A DNA stretch of 64,000 nucleotides from Prochlorococcus sp. AG-409-J16. GTDB taxonomy: Bacteria; Cyanobacteriota; Cyanobacteriia; PCC-6307; Cyanobiaceae. The notes below the pieces were generated by a model. That model saw only the letters and a program-made list of their open reading frames with translations, made no database searches and was not told the origin of the DNA. The number at the start of each line of letters is the position of its first letter. Within the stretch, counting starts at the first letter, position 1. Location of the stretch: assembly GCA_003215655.1 (NCBI GenBank), contig QCKB01000001.1, positions 372,001-436,000 on the forward strand. The letters are read 5' to 3'. A program made the position numbers and the translations under genes. This document shows, piece by piece, positions 8,179 through 18,130 of this stretch.

Positions 8179-8630
8179 AGTTATAACTCCTTGGTTGAAT
8201 TTTAAAACTCGATCAACTGGGCAAACTACAAAAAACCCTAATAGTGAAAACAATTAGAGAGTTTCGGCTTGAGAAAAAAAGGAATACGAACCCAACACCC
8301 AAATCATATCCTTCTCAGACAATTATTTCGAACACTGATTTTTTTTCGTCTTAGGCGCTTAAGAAAGCTAATGGTATCTATTAAAATTCCTCTTTTGACC
8401 TATAAAAGAGCCTCGTGTCAAAGCTTCTAAGTTCCAAAGTATTCATTAACTCATCTGATTCAAAGAACAATCAACATCTGGGGGACAACTCCTATGAGTT
8501 TAAATAGCAGTCTCTACAGAACATAGGTATGTAATCTCTTTTAAAAGAGTCCTCTCTTTCAGACTTTAACCTGAGCAAGAAGTCATAGGGTTATTGCCTG
8601 ACATCAAATCCCCTACTTCTCTAAGAAACT
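8179..8630. other. Non-coding stretch between pyrC and the antiporter gene
   Basis: About 450 bp between divergent genes. I see only very short ORFs (10-12 codons), no tRNA and no strong hairpin. It must hold the promoters of both neighbours. A small RNA is possible but nothing in the sequence shows one. Confidence 0.3.
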
Positions 8631-9755
8631 ATGTCGCCATTCCTTATTTCAGCAATTGAGGTGCTGATAGGAATAGGCCTACTCTTTTGGGGAGGAGAAT
8701 TATTTGTGCAAGGGGCTGTATCCCTAGCACTGATCTTTGGAATTCCACAACTAGTAATCGGCCTAACTGTCGTTTCTCTAGGCACAAGTGCTCCTGAATT
8801 ATTCGTAAGCGTAAGCTCAGTCCTAAATGGATCTGATGCCCTCGCAGTAAGCAATGTCATTGGAAGCAACATCTTCAATGTGATGGTTGTATTAGGAAGC
8901 AGTGCGCTTGTCTTGCCTTTAAAAGTAGAAAGTCGTCTTGTACGAAGAGATGTACCAGTCCTTCTTGCAGTTTCTGCAGCTGTTTGGGGCATGGCTTCAG
9001 CTGGACAGTTCACATGGCAAGCAGGAACTGCTCTTCTGATAGCACTAGTAATCAACTCGGTTTGGGAGATACGAACCGCTCGCGAAACTCCTGAGGAACT
9101 TAAAGAAGCAGAACCAGAAGTAAACGCAACGTCGACGAGCAATACCTGGCCAAAGTCAATTTTGAATCTTATCGGAGGGATATTAGTTCTAACTTTCGGA
9201 TCAAATATCCTTGTCAAAGGAGCAAGTGCTCTAGCTACATCATTAGGAGTTAGCGAAGCCGTTATCGGACTGACCATTGTCTCGGCTGGAACTTCTATGC
9301 CGGAATTAGTAACTTCTTTAGTAGCAGCCTTCAAAGGGCGCACTGACCTTGCTATCGGCAATGTTATTGGAAGCAGCCTGCTTAATCAGCTTCTAGTCCT
9401 GGCTGGATCAGCGGTTGTTTCTGGCAGCAGAGGTCTCAACGTAGAGGAATCACTAATACATCGAGATCTTCCAATAATGGTACTTACAACAATCGCTTGT
9501 ATGCCAATTTTCTGGACAAAAGGGAAGATAAATAGATTAGAAGGAGGCATATTATTAGGTCTATATTTTATTTATCTAATTGATAAAATAATTCCTAGGA
9601 CATGGCCTGGTTGGCAAGACGAGTTTCGAACAATAATGATATGCCTAGTAATTCCAATAATACTTATCCTAATTGCCGTTCAAAGTATGATCTATTGGAA
9701 AGAATTGCAAGATAAAAAACTCGGGCAAAAAACAATTAAATCAAAAGAAAATTAA
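8631..9755 (+). CDS. CaCA-family calcium/cation antiporter
   Basis: This 374-residue inner-membrane protein has about ten or eleven helices and the two alpha repeats that define the Ca2+:cation antiporter superfamily: GTSAPELFVS with SNVIGSNIFN in the first half, and GTSMPELVTSL with GNVIGSSLLN in the second. The polar loop after the first half (about residues 150-185) separates the inverted halves. It resembles E. coli YrbG and the K+-dependent Na+/Ca2+ exchangers. The exported ion cannot be read from the sequence. It is convergent with gor, with an AT-rich hairpin (TTTATT/AATAAA) at 9781-9795 between them. Confidence 0.92.
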   Translation: MSPFLISAIEVLIGIGLLFWGGELFVQGAVSLALIFGIPQLVIGLTVVSLGTSAPELFVSVSSVLNGSDALAVSNVIGSNIFNVMVVLGSSALVLPLKVESRLVRRDVPVLLAVSAAVWGMASAGQFTWQAGTALLIALVINSVWEIRTARETPEELKEAEPEVNATSTSNTWPKSILNLIGGILVLTFGSNILVKGASALATSLGVSEAVIGLTIVSAGTSMPELVTSLVAAFKGRTDLAIGNVIGSSLLNQLLVLAGSAVVSGSRGLNVEESLIHRDLPIMVLTTIACMPIFWTKGKINRLEGGILLGLYFIYLIDKIIPRTWPGWQDEFRTIMICLVIPIILILIAVQSMIYWKELQDKKLGQKTIKSKEN

Positions 9756-9806
9756 AAATATTCCACTAAATTTCAGGAGATTTATTTCGAATAAATACCT
9801 TTAACT

Positions 9807-11168
9807 TTAGCTCATTGTTACAAATTCCTCAGCCAAAGTGGGGTGAAGCGCCATTGTCCTATCGAAATCAGACTTTAAAGCTCCCATCCCTATAGATATT
9901 GCCGCCATTTGTATTATTTCAGCAGCATGCTCACCTAACATATGGCAGCCAAGTATCCTTCCTGTCTCTTTAAGAACAACTAGTTTTAATACGCACCTTG
10001 GTCCTGACTTCTGCAGAGATCTTGACATCGGTCTAAATTTTGAAACATGTGTAACAATGTTTTCTTCACCATAAGCCTCTACTGCCTTTTCCTCAGTTAA
10101 TCCAACCATAGCCAACTCAGGCTGACTAAAAACAGCACTTGCTATTAACTCGTGGTTTACCTTCCTAAATTTACCTCCAAAAATATTATCAGCGAAAGCT
10201 CTCCCCTCATCAATAGCTACAGGAGTCAAGTTGACCCTATCTGTAACATCACCAACTGCAAATATATGAGGTAGATTCGTGGCATGGTTTTCATCTACAG
10301 TAATCCGCTCTTTATAAATATCTAACCCAATATTCTCTAGGCCTAATTTCTTTAAAAAAGGTTTTCTTCCTGTTGCAAAAAGCACAGCACCGCATTCGTA
10401 AGACTGCCCTCCTTTTGTTACAACATTTAGATCGAAAGGTTTACCTTTTATCGAATCAATAGTCTGATCAAAATTAATCTCAATTCCTCTTTGAACCATG
10501 TATTCCTTAAGAGTAGAAGTCAATTCACTATCGAACCCCCTTAACAATGAATCTCCCCTAACAATCTGTGTAACTTTGACCCCCATCCCACTCAAAATAC
10601 ATGCAAATTCACAAGCAATAAACCCTGCCCCTACAACCATTACATGGTCTGGGAAATCTTTCTGGAGGAAGATATCATCGCTCACCCAAGCCATATCAAT
10701 CCCTGGAATATCAGGTAAAGAAGGCCGCCCTCCAACTGCTATCAAAATTTTCTGACCATAAAGCTCACAAACCTTATGGGACTTATCCCTATCAAATACA
10801 GAAATATGATTCGGGCTGGAAAAACAACCCCACCCATCAACCAAGACAACTCCTGCCTTGCTGAGCAAGTCAATATGCAATTTATTTAAACGAGAAACCT
10901 CCTCTCTCACATTCTTCAATAAAACTCCGGCATCTATATGAGCATTACTGATATGGACACCATAGCTAGAGGCTGCTTCCAAAAATTCACTATAAAGAGA
11001 GCCATAGACCAAGAGCTTTTTAGGAACGCATCCACGAATCACACAAGTCCCCCCAACACGATCACCTTCAACCAACGCAACCCTTGCGCCATACTTGGCA
11101 GCTCGTTTGGCAGCCGCAAGACCTCCCGAGCCACCCCCTAAAACAATCAAATCAAAAGAATCTTCCAT
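9807..11168 (-). CDS. gor: Glutathione-disulfide reductase
   Basis: This FAD-dependent homodimeric flavoenzyme reduces oxidised glutathione with NADPH. The FAD-binding GGGSGGLAAAKRA motif is at residues 11-23. The redox-active pair is Cys42 and Cys47 in GGTCVIRGCVPKK. The second Rossmann motif is VVGAGFIACEFA, FATGRKP and AVGDVTDRVNLTPVA mark the FAD domain, and the interface motif with the catalytic His is LHPTLAEEF at the C terminus. The 453-residue length is normal. A glutaredoxin/GST-like gene is divergent, which suits a shared glutathione role. Confidence 0.96.
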   Translation of the reverse strand: MEDSFDLIVLGGGSGGLAAAKRAAKYGARVALVEGDRVGGTCVIRGCVPKKLLVYGSLYSEFLEAASSYGVHISNAHIDAGVLLKNVREEVSRLNKLHIDLLSKAGVVLVDGWGCFSSPNHISVFDRDKSHKVCELYGQKILIAVGGRPSLPDIPGIDMAWVSDDIFLQKDFPDHVMVVGAGFIACEFACILSGMGVKVTQIVRGDSLLRGFDSELTSTLKEYMVQRGIEINFDQTIDSIKGKPFDLNVVTKGGQSYECGAVLFATGRKPFLKKLGLENIGLDIYKERITVDENHATNLPHIFAVGDVTDRVNLTPVAIDEGRAFADNIFGGKFRKVNHELIASAVFSQPELAMVGLTEEKAVEAYGEENIVTHVSKFRPMSRSLQKSGPRCVLKLVVLKETGRILGCHMLGEHAAEIIQMAAISIGMGALKSDFDRTMALHPTLAEEFVTMS

Positions 11169-11354
11169 GGATACCTCTCATAACAAACTCAATTTTCAAG
11201 TCCTTGTATTAAATACGCTATATCCAAAGTCAATACTTCGGTTTACCTACATCAAGAAAAAGTTTTTAAGGATTCCTTGAATCCAAACAGTTCGACTCGA
11301 AAAAAGTTGATTCTGGCTTATAGAAAGCTAAAACTCTCTTACAAATGAATCATG

Positions 11355-11372
11355 CTCCTTAAATTTAAGGAG
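11355..11372. promoter_or_regulatory. Perfect 18-bp palindrome upstream of the GST-like gene
   Basis: CTCCTTAAA is followed directly by its exact reverse complement TTTAAGGAG. It lies 32-49 bp before the ATG at 11404 and overlaps the possible earlier ATG at 11352. It is a candidate operator for a dimeric regulator. Confidence 0.35.
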
Positions 11373-11403
11373 CGACCAAGAAGTTTTTCCCTTAATCAAA
11401 AAA

Positions 11404-12662
11404 TGAATAGCAAAGAGTCCTCCTTAAAAGAACTTAGCTGGGAAGATTTGGACAAGATGATCTGTTCTGATGAGAATCTAGTTAATGGGCCAACCAACTC
11501 GCAGGCAAAGCTACGTCTTTTCGGACAACCAGAAAAGAATCTAAGAGTAACTCTATATAGGGATCATCATGCCTGGTGTCCATACTGCCAAAAAGTATGG
11601 CTATGGCTCGAATGGAAAAAAATTCCTTATCAAGTCAAGAAAGTGACAATGCGATGCTATGGAAAAAAAGAACGTTGGTATCTCAATAAAGTTCCTTCAG
11701 GATTACTTCCTGCACTAGAGGTTGATGGTCGACTTTTAACTGAGAGTGACTTAATTCTCCTAACTCTTGAGGAGCATTTTGGACCTCTTGGCAATCCACT
11801 GAATAGCCCCAAAACGATTGAATTAAGAGTTCTTGAACGAAAACTATTTCGAGCCTGGTGTCAATGGCTTTGCACTCCTCGATTAAATCCATCTCAAGAA
11901 AAGCAAAGGAGAAAAGAGTTTCAAAAAATAGCCAAAGAAGTCGAACTGCGAATGTCTACGGGAACAGGGCCTTGGATGGATTCAAAAATCGATCAGCAAG
12001 GCAAAAACAACCCTGGAAGTGGAGACCTGATTTTTATCCCCTATATAGAAAGAATGAATGCTTCTCTTGCTTACTACAAAGGGCTAAGTCTCAGAAAAGA
12101 GTTCCCCCTAATAGACAGATGGTTCCAGGCGCTTGAAGGTTTTGAAGAATACCGTGGAACACAAGGAGATTTCCATACCCATGCGCATGATCTACCGCCG
12201 CAAATGGGAGGGTGCTGGAAAGATCCAAATCCAGAACAAAAGCGTTATGAGCGACTGATTGATTGCGGAGAAGGTCTTGGTGAACAAGAAACTAGTTGGA
12301 TAGTCCCAAAAAACATTCAAGCCGAATCAATTGCACTTGGAAGAGTTCTTAAACACCGAGAACGACTATTGGAATTAAATCCACTTGGTCCACAGCGTTT
12401 CGACCAACCATTAAGAGCAAGTCTCACATTAATGATGACAAACAAGATTTGTTCCCCAGAATCTGGAAGCGCCCTAGGACTTAGATATCTTAGAGATCGA
12501 ATTTCTGTTCCAAGGGACATGCCATTAATAGCTGCACGCAAACTAAGGACAGCTCTTGAAATAACAGCACAAATAGATGGGTCTACTGAAGGTCCACCTA
12601 TCCCATTTCATAATCGTTTTGACCAAGACCCGTATCCATTTCAACCCAGAGAAATAAGCTAA
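11404..12662 (+). CDS. Glutaredoxin/glutathione S-transferase-like protein
   Basis: The 419-residue cytoplasmic protein begins with a thioredoxin-fold glutathione-binding domain (about residues 45-130). It contains a CPYC active site (Cys59, Cys62), the cis-Pro loop VPSGLLPALEVDG, and the ESDLILLTLEEHFG glutathione-contact segment. A helical GST-type C-terminal domain follows, to about residue 250. The last 170 residues form an extra domain I cannot name, with NPLGPQRFDQPLRASLTL and the ARKLRTALE helix. Two starts are possible (11352 and 11404). I prefer 11404 because the upstream sequence carries a perfect palindrome, but neither start has a clear ribosome site. The substrate is unknown. Confidence 0.8.
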
Positions 12663-12679
12663 ATCACTATTGAAAATAT

Positions 12680-12703
12680 CAATAAATCTCACTTTATTGT
12701 TTT
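12680..12703. terminator. Bidirectional terminator between GST-like gene and dnaA
   Basis: CAATAAA and TTTATTG form a perfect 7-bp stem around a 6-nt loop, with T-runs following in the plus direction and A/T-rich sequence in the other. It sits between two convergent genes. Confidence 0.5.
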
Positions 12704-12717
12704 AAAAAACTTTCTAT

Positions 12718-14127
12718 TTAGCGTTTTTTTCTTGAATCTATTTGAAGCAAATCTCTAACTTTTTGAACCTGACTAGCCAATTGAGGTTCACTTGACAATT
12801 TTTTCTCCACTTGCTCAATTGCATACATAACTGTGGTGTGGTCTTTTCCTCCAAAGGCTTCCCCTATACGTGGCAAGCTCAAATCTGTTCCCTGTCTCAT
12901 CAAATACATCCCAACCTGACGAGCCTGACTTACAGGCCTCCTCCTGCTACTACTTCGCATTTCATCAGGAGTTACATCAAAAACCTCTGAGACCTTATCT
13001 AAAACTTGCTTTGGCGTAACTTCAACACCCTGACCACTTGGATCGATCATTGGTGCAACAGATTCAACTGTCATAGGAAGACCGGTGATCGAAGCAAATG
13101 CCACAGCTCTAGTAAGAGCCCCTTCTAATTCACGAATATTTGAAGTAAATCTTCCTGCAATAAAGTGAATCAAGTCACGTGGCAATCTCATCCTTTCTTG
13201 CTCAGCTTTTTTCTGAAGAATCGCCATACGAGTCTCTAAATCAGGAGGCTGAATATCTGCGATAAGCCCCATAGAGAATCTGGAAATCAATCTTTCTTGA
13301 AGCCTGGGGATCTGACTAGGAGGCCTATCACTTGTTATAACAATTTGCCGACCAGCTTCATGAAGAGCATTAAAAGTATGGAAAAACTCTTCCTGGGTAT
13401 ATTCCTTACCTTCTATGAACTGAATATCATCAACAAGAATAAGGTCCGCAGCTCTATATCTATCTCGAAAAGCCTGCATACCATCCTTTCTAATAGCCAA
13501 AATCAAATCATTGGTAAATGTCTCTGTAGACACATAGGCAACCTTCGCCTCAGGATCAATTTCTAACCGGTACTGACCTATTGCCTGCATTAAATGTGTT
13601 TTACCAAGTCCAACACCACCACAAATAAAAAGAGGGTTAAATTCCCTCCCAGGAGCTTCTGCTACTGCCAATGCTGCAGCATGCGCCATCCTGCTATTAG
13701 GCCCAACTACAAATCTATTAAAGACATATCTTGAATTCAAGTCGGGAATAATTTGTCTTCCCCCACCCAGGAATCCTCCCCTAGATGCGACAGACTGGGG
13801 AATAACAGAAGAGGATCCGCCAGAAGAGGATACGGCTGGAGGAGCCGAAGCCATAACCATCTGAGGAGTCTTTCCATCTTCTTGTGCCTTAACTATGACC
13901 CTCACTTCTTTGCCATAAATCCCTCGAGCAACCTCTTCGATCGTTTGGGCATAATTCTTGCGAAGCCAATCACTTGAAAAGCTGTTTGGCGCAACAAGAA
14001 TCAATTCACCATTTCGAAAATCACTACACCTTGCGGGGCGGATCCAAGTCTCAAAGGTTGGCTTACTAAGGTTCTTCTGAAGGGCATGCTGCACCTTGAG
14101 CCACAGCTCTTCGCCCATTAAATTCAC
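12718..14127 (-). CDS. dnaA: Chromosomal replication initiator DnaA
   Basis: DnaA is the AAA+ protein that opens oriC. Domain I (residues 1-85, with [13 protein letters not shown]) is followed by a Ser/Gly-rich linker to about residue 130. Domain III has Walker [11 protein letters not shown], Walker [11 protein letters not shown] and sensor motifs ([24 protein letters not shown]). Domain IV ends with the DNA-binding signature [15 protein letters not shown]. The length of 469 is normal. Start could be Met1 or Met4. No DnaA-box cluster flanks the gene, so the origin is not here. Confidence 0.97.
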   Translation of the reverse strand: MNLMGEELWLKVQHALQKNLSKPTFETWIRPARCSDFRNGELILVAPNSFSSDWLRKNYAQTIEEVARGIYGKEVRVIVKAQEDGKTPQMVMASAPPAVSSSGGSSSVIPQSVASRGGFLGGGRQIIPDLNSRYVFNRFVVGPNSRMAHAAALAVAEAPGREFNPLFICGGVGLGKTHLMQAIGQYRLEIDPEAKVAYVSTETFTNDLILAIRKDGMQAFRDRYRAADLILVDDIQFIEGKEYTQEEFFHTFNALHEAGRQIVITSDRPPSQIPRLQERLISRFSMGLIADIQPPDLETRMAILQKKAEQERMRLPRDLIHFIAGRFTSNIRELEGALTRAVAFASITGLPMTVESVAPMIDPSGQGVEVTPKQVLDKVSEVFDVTPDEMRSSSRRRPVSQARQVGMYLMRQGTDLSLPRIGEAFGGKDHTTVMYAIEQVEKKLSSEPQLASQVQKVRDLLQIDSRKKR

Positions 14128-14424
14128 GTCCTTACTTTCTGGAAGATGAATCTAAGCATTAGTTTGAGATTGGTCAGGCTAGCTTTCTTCAGATCTTGAC
14201 TTTTCAACAAGCTAGACCCCTTAAAACCCTTGTAAAACGGTGCATATCAGATTCGAAATCATGAATTTCTTCTAAACTCTTCATCCAATCTGCTCTCTGC
14301 TTTCTCACATCCAAGTGCGAACCAAAACGATATGAGAAGGCTCTCCCAAAGCTTCAAGCCCATGAAACGCTTTTACTACGAGTTTCAAAAACCATTTCTT
14401 TCTCATCCCAAAAAGTAAATTGAA
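14128..14424. other. Divergent spacer between dnaA and the TIGR04282-like gene
   Basis: 297 bp with no ORF of note. I looked for TTATCCACA-type DnaA boxes on both strands and found none. It presumably carries the dnaA promoter. Confidence 0.3.
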
Positions 14425-15057
14425 ATGGGAAAACCCGTTTTAGTTGTAATGGCTAGATGGCCTGCCATCGGTCGCTGTAAAAAACGTTTATCAGCCAACC
14501 TTGGGGCCAAAAAAGCAGCCTGGATACAAGCACAATTAACAAAACATACTATTCAAGTTGCAAAATCCTTTTCGAAAAAAGCCCAAGTAGAAATACACTT
14601 TGCTATTAGCGGTCTTGGCCCGAGAGCAATAAAGAGATGGGGCAAGGTCAATGGATTGGAGTCTTTTTCAATGCAAGGGGAAGGAAGCCTTGGCCTACGA
14701 ATGCGAAGACAAGTATTGCTAGTTCAAAGAAAATATACAAAAAACAGAACAACAATCCTTATAGGTACTGATCTCCCAGAACTTTCGACACTAGACCTTC
14801 ATCAAGCATTAGAAGCCTTAAATAGAAACGAGATAGTTCTAGGTCCGGCCTCAGATGGAGGATATTGGCTAATAGGTCTTTCAGGTCGCCAAATAGCTCC
14901 TGTAGCGACTTGGCCCTTCTGCGGAATCCCTTGGGGGACTAATCAAGTCCTTGCAAAGACACTCCAGAAAGCCAAGCTTTCAGGCGCCGAGTACGCTCTT
15001 CTTCGCGAACATAACGATCTAGATCTGCTTACTGATTTTTCTCCTTGGCAAAAATGA
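14425..15057 (+). CDS. TIGR04282-family (DUF2064) nucleotidyl/glycosyl-transferase-like protein
   Basis: This 210-residue cytoplasmic protein has a nucleotide-diphospho-sugar transferase fold. The N-terminal VLVVMARWPAIGRCKKRL matches the nucleotide-binding APxPGxxKTRL region of the CofC/GlmU-like group. LIGTDLPELS holds the metal-binding Asp, and LGPASDGGYWLIGL is the family signature. The family is often named for arsenosugar biosynthesis because some members sit beside arsM, but no arsenic gene is near. Its stop overlaps the next gene's ATG (ATGA), so the two are translationally coupled. Confidence 0.8.
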   Translation: MGKPVLVVMARWPAIGRCKKRLSANLGAKKAAWIQAQLTKHTIQVAKSFSKKAQVEIHFAISGLGPRAIKRWGKVNGLESFSMQGEGSLGLRMRRQVLLVQRKYTKNRTTILIGTDLPELSTLDLHQALEALNRNEIVLGPASDGGYWLIGLSGRQIAPVATWPFCGIPWGTNQVLAKTLQKAKLSGAEYALLREHNDLDLLTDFSPWQK

Positions 15058-15746
15058 AAATGCCAATTCTTAGCGTGATTTTGCCAACACTTAACGAGGC
15101 AGAAAGACTGCCCTTACTTGTTGCAGACCTCCACAAATGTAACGAACAAATAGAGATCATCGTTGTAGATGGTGGGAGCACTGACAAATCAGTTGAGATC
15201 TCGAGGCTTTCCGGGTGTCAATTAATTAAAAGCACTGAGGCGAACCGTGGAGCTCAAATGCATTTAGGAGCTTGCCACGCAGAGAGCAATTGGTTCCTTT
15301 TCCTTCACGCTGATAGTCGGTTAACCGACAACTGGTCAGAAATAGTTTCTAATACCATATTGGCTCGAAATTCAAATAAGAATGCATGGTATTTTGATTT
15401 TAAAGTTAAAAGAAATGGTTTAAATATGCGCTTATTAGAAAGCATAGTATTTCTTCGGAGCCAATTTTTACAAAGACCTTATGGAGATCAAGGTCTCCTA
15501 ATAAATAAAAATCTATATAACTCTGTAGGTGGTTTTGCACCTCTTTATTTAATGGAAGATCTAGATTTTATCGAGCGGGTATCAAAGAGAGCAAAGCTAA
15601 ATCGATTGAAATCAAATATTTTTACAGATGCAAAAAAGTGGGATGAAAAAGGATTAATCAAGCAAACCTTAATAAACCTAAGACTTAGAATTCTCTGGAA
15701 AAAAGGCAAAATAAATTCAGATTTATACAAAGAGTATTACCTCTAA
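15054..15746 (+). CDS. TIGR04283-family GT2 glycosyltransferase
   Basis: This family 2 glycosyltransferase of about 230 residues has the opening LSVILPTLNEAERLPLL, the nucleotide-binding VVDGGSTDKS, RGAQMHLGA, and the metal-binding LFLHADSRL (DxD variant). The ending GDQGLLINKNLYNSVGGFAPLYLMEDLDFIERV carries the ED catalytic-base motif. I chose the ATG at 15054 because it overlaps the upstream stop; a TTG at 15045 is also in frame. The pairing with the TIGR04282-like gene is common in cyanobacteria. The sugar and acceptor are unknown. Confidence 0.85.
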   Translation: MKMPILSVILPTLNEAERLPLLVADLHKCNEQIEIIVVDGGSTDKSVEISRLSGCQLIKSTEANRGAQMHLGACHAESNWFLFLHADSRLTDNWSEIVSNTILARNSNKNAWYFDFKVKRNGLNMRLLESIVFLRSQFLQRPYGDQGLLINKNLYNSVGGFAPLYLMEDLDFIERVSKRAKLNRLKSNIFTDAKKWDEKGLIKQTLINLRLRILWKKGKINSDLYKEYYL

Positions 15747-15765
15747 AAGGCAATACTCTTAATGG

Positions 15766-16269
15766 TCAATTCGCATACCAAAAGGCACATCGACGCCCCT
15801 CTGGCTCAAGCTGCCAACCCAAGTGCTCATAGAAAGCGACAACACCTGGATCAGCGAACAAAGTAACTCTCTCCAATCCCATTTCTCTAAGGGCATCAAG
15901 TATGTAGTCCATCATTTCCTCCCCCAAGCCGAAGCCCTGATAGATGGGATGAACTACCACATCCCATACAGTCGCCTCAAGAACACCATCACCAGTGCAA
16001 CGAGCAAAGCCAACTAACCTTGGAAAACGAAGGTCATGCCGCCAAAGCCCTACCTTCAAAAGGCTGTGATCAAGAGCCCTCCGGACTCTTCTTACAGGTC
16101 TTCTACTCCAGCCAACCGTTTGCAAGAGCTGCTCAAGCTCAACCAAGTCAAATTCCCTTGATTGACTAAACACCAAGTTTGCTTGAGTGTCTGGCACAGA
16201 GCATTCTCGGGCCCCCTTGCCATAGAGCCTTTCTAAAACATCGGCGTTAAGAGAACAGATACTGATCAC
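15766..16269 (-). CDS. GNAT family N-acetyltransferase (Ycf52/NSI-like)
   Basis: A 167-residue acetyltransferase. The acetyl-CoA-binding motif A is VVVHPIYQGFGLGEEMMDYIL at about residues 104-124, preceded by the VGFARCTGDGVLEATVWDV strands. The end carries VTLFADPGVVAFYEHLGW, typical of GNAT enzymes. The overall pattern resembles the Ycf52/plastid NSI acetyltransferases that act on protein Lys or N termini, but the substrate here is not known. It is followed on the same strand, 61 bp upstream, by the ABC exporter gene. Confidence 0.87.
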   Translation of the reverse strand: MISICSLNADVLERLYGKGARECSVPDTQANLVFSQSREFDLVELEQLLQTVGWSRRPVRRVRRALDHSLLKVGLWRHDLRFPRLVGFARCTGDGVLEATVWDVVVHPIYQGFGLGEEMMDYILDALREMGLERVTLFADPGVVAFYEHLGWQLEPEGRRCAFWYAN

Positions 16270-16330
16270 AGATCTGAATCCTTAGTACATTCATCCTGAC
16301 TCATATAACCTCAAAAGTTTCAACAAAAAC

Positions 16331-18127
16331 TTATTTCTTGGAAAACCCACGTTCTTGAAGCTCTGCCAATTGCGCATAAAGCCCCCCATTGGAAATTAGT
16401 TGGCGGTGGGTCCCCTGTTCCATAAGCTTTCCCTTACTCATAACCAAAATACGGTCTGCAGCTTCAACGGTTGCCAATCGATGAGCAATAACTAAGGCGG
16501 TTCTTTTTTCTAAAAGGGTATTTAAATCCTTTTGAAGAGTCGCTTCTGTAGATGGATCCATGAAGGCTGTTGCTTCATCCATCACAAGCACTTTTGGATT
16601 CCGAATTGCCACTCGTGCGACTGAAAGCAATTGGCGTTCCCCTGAAGACAAATTGCCCCCTCTCTCTCTTAACTCTGTTTCAAGTCCATTTGGGAGACTT
16701 TTCAAAAGAGATGAAAGCCCAAGATCATTACAAATTTGCTTCAGTCGGAAATCTTCGATCTTTGAATCTAAGCGAAGGTTATCTGCGACATTGCCACTAA
16801 AAAGGAAAGTGTCTTGAAGCACTACGCCAAGATGCTTTCGCAGTTCTCTAATAGGAATCTCCTTAATATCTTTTCCATCAAGCAAAATTCGACCTTTCTG
16901 AGGTTCATAAAGACGGCAGAGCAACCTAATTAAAGTTGTTTTACCTGAACCTGTAGGCCCAACTAAAGCGACATGCTCACCAGGTTCAATATGAAAAGTA
17001 AGATCTTCAATAATCTGCTCGTCATCTCTATACGCAAAACTTACATCTTCAAATAAAATCTCCCCTTTAGACGAAATAGAAGAATTTTTTGCTTTAACTT
17101 CAATCTGCTTTAAAGGAACCTGATCTGTTATCTCCAAGGGTTCTTCAAGCAGCTCTCCTATCCTCTCAACAGCAGTCAAACCTCCTTGAATCTGAGTGAA
17201 GCGTTCAGCAAGTTGTCGTAAGGGTTCAAAAAGTCTCTGAGAATAAAGAATAAAAGTAGTCAAAGTCCCCAGCCCCATAACCCCAGAAGTTACCATTACC
17301 CCACCTAAAGCAAGTACTAAAGAAACCGCTGCTAAAGAAACCCATTCAATAAATGCTGAAATGCTGCTGTCATAAAAGATAGTTCCATTGACAGCCTTTC
17401 GATAAGCGGATCCTGTCCGTCCAAATTGTTCAGAGTTCAATTTCTCCCTACGGAACATTTGTACAACCTCCAATCCCTGAAGGTTCTCTTGAAAATCTGC
17501 ATTTAACTGAGACAGCTCTTCCCGAACTCTGTAATTTGATTTCCGATAACGGCTCTGCAACCACAGGACGAAAAGTGTTACAGGGATCTGAGTCGCTAAA
17601 AGTAAAAATCCTAGTCTCCATTCAATTAGCACCATGGTGACGGCAATAACCATGAGAGTTACCAAGTCAGCTAAAACGCCAACAGCACCACTACCAAAAA
17701 CCTCGGCTAAAGCGTCTACATCACTTGTAAGCCGCGTCAACAACTTACCAACTGGCATCTTGTCATGGAACCTCAATGACAGTGACATTGAATGAGAAAA
17801 AAGATCTTGACGAATCCTTGCGGTGAGACGTTGACCAACTGCCTGAATGTTGTAGGTCTGAACACCCTGCAGGCATAAACGCAAAATGACTGATACAAGT
17901 AAAATGCTTAACAAATACCTCACTGCTAAAGCAGTGGACAAGTCATCAAGCCATGGGAAAACAGATTCACCCCGCAAAACGCTTATAGCTTGACCAACCA
18001 AAAGCGGCTGAAGTGCACCTGCTAGCGCAACAGGTATAAGAATTAAAAGGATTAGGAATAAACGCTTTCGATCTTTTCTGAGATAACGTCCAAGTCGACC
18101 AAGTCTTCTAAAATCGTCTAGTGCCAT
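16331..18127 (-). CDS. ABC transporter half-exporter, fused permease and ATPase
   Basis: The 598-residue protein has six membrane helices in residues 1-320 and a nucleotide-binding domain in the rest. Walker A is GPTGSGKTTLIRLL, the signature is LSSGERQLLSVARV (LSSGE rather than LSGGQ), Walker B is KVLVMDEATAF, and the switch His is in IAHRLATV. The arrangement matches MsbA/LmrA-type type IV exporters, which act as dimers. The substrate (lipid, drug or peptide) cannot be told. The start lies 3 bp from the hisG stop, so the two probably share a transcript. Confidence 0.93.
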   Translation of the reverse strand: MALDDFRRLGRLGRYLRKDRKRLFLILLILIPVALAGALQPLLVGQAISVLRGESVFPWLDDLSTALAVRYLLSILLVSVILRLCLQGVQTYNIQAVGQRLTARIRQDLFSHSMSLSLRFHDKMPVGKLLTRLTSDVDALAEVFGSGAVGVLADLVTLMVIAVTMVLIEWRLGFLLLATQIPVTLFVLWLQSRYRKSNYRVREELSQLNADFQENLQGLEVVQMFRREKLNSEQFGRTGSAYRKAVNGTIFYDSSISAFIEWVSLAAVSLVLALGGVMVTSGVMGLGTLTTFILYSQRLFEPLRQLAERFTQIQGGLTAVERIGELLEEPLEITDQVPLKQIEVKAKNSSISSKGEILFEDVSFAYRDDEQIIEDLTFHIEPGEHVALVGPTGSGKTTLIRLLCRLYEPQKGRILLDGKDIKEIPIRELRKHLGVVLQDTFLFSGNVADNLRLDSKIEDFRLKQICNDLGLSSLLKSLPNGLETELRERGGNLSSGERQLLSVARVAIRNPKVLVMDEATAFMDPSTEATLQKDLNTLLEKRTALVIAHRLATVEAADRILVMSKGKLMEQGTHRQLISNGGLYAQLAELQERGFSKK

Positions 18128-18130
18128 TAG

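Noticed and set aside
8621-9361. A 246-codon minus-strand frame opposite the antiporter gene
   Set aside because: Long only because the antiporter codons leave few antisense stops; the plus-strand product has clear CaCA motifs.
14128-14424. Chromosome origin next to dnaA
   Set aside because: No cluster of DnaA boxes or AT-rich unwinding repeats on either strand. In this lineage the origin is expected near dnaN.
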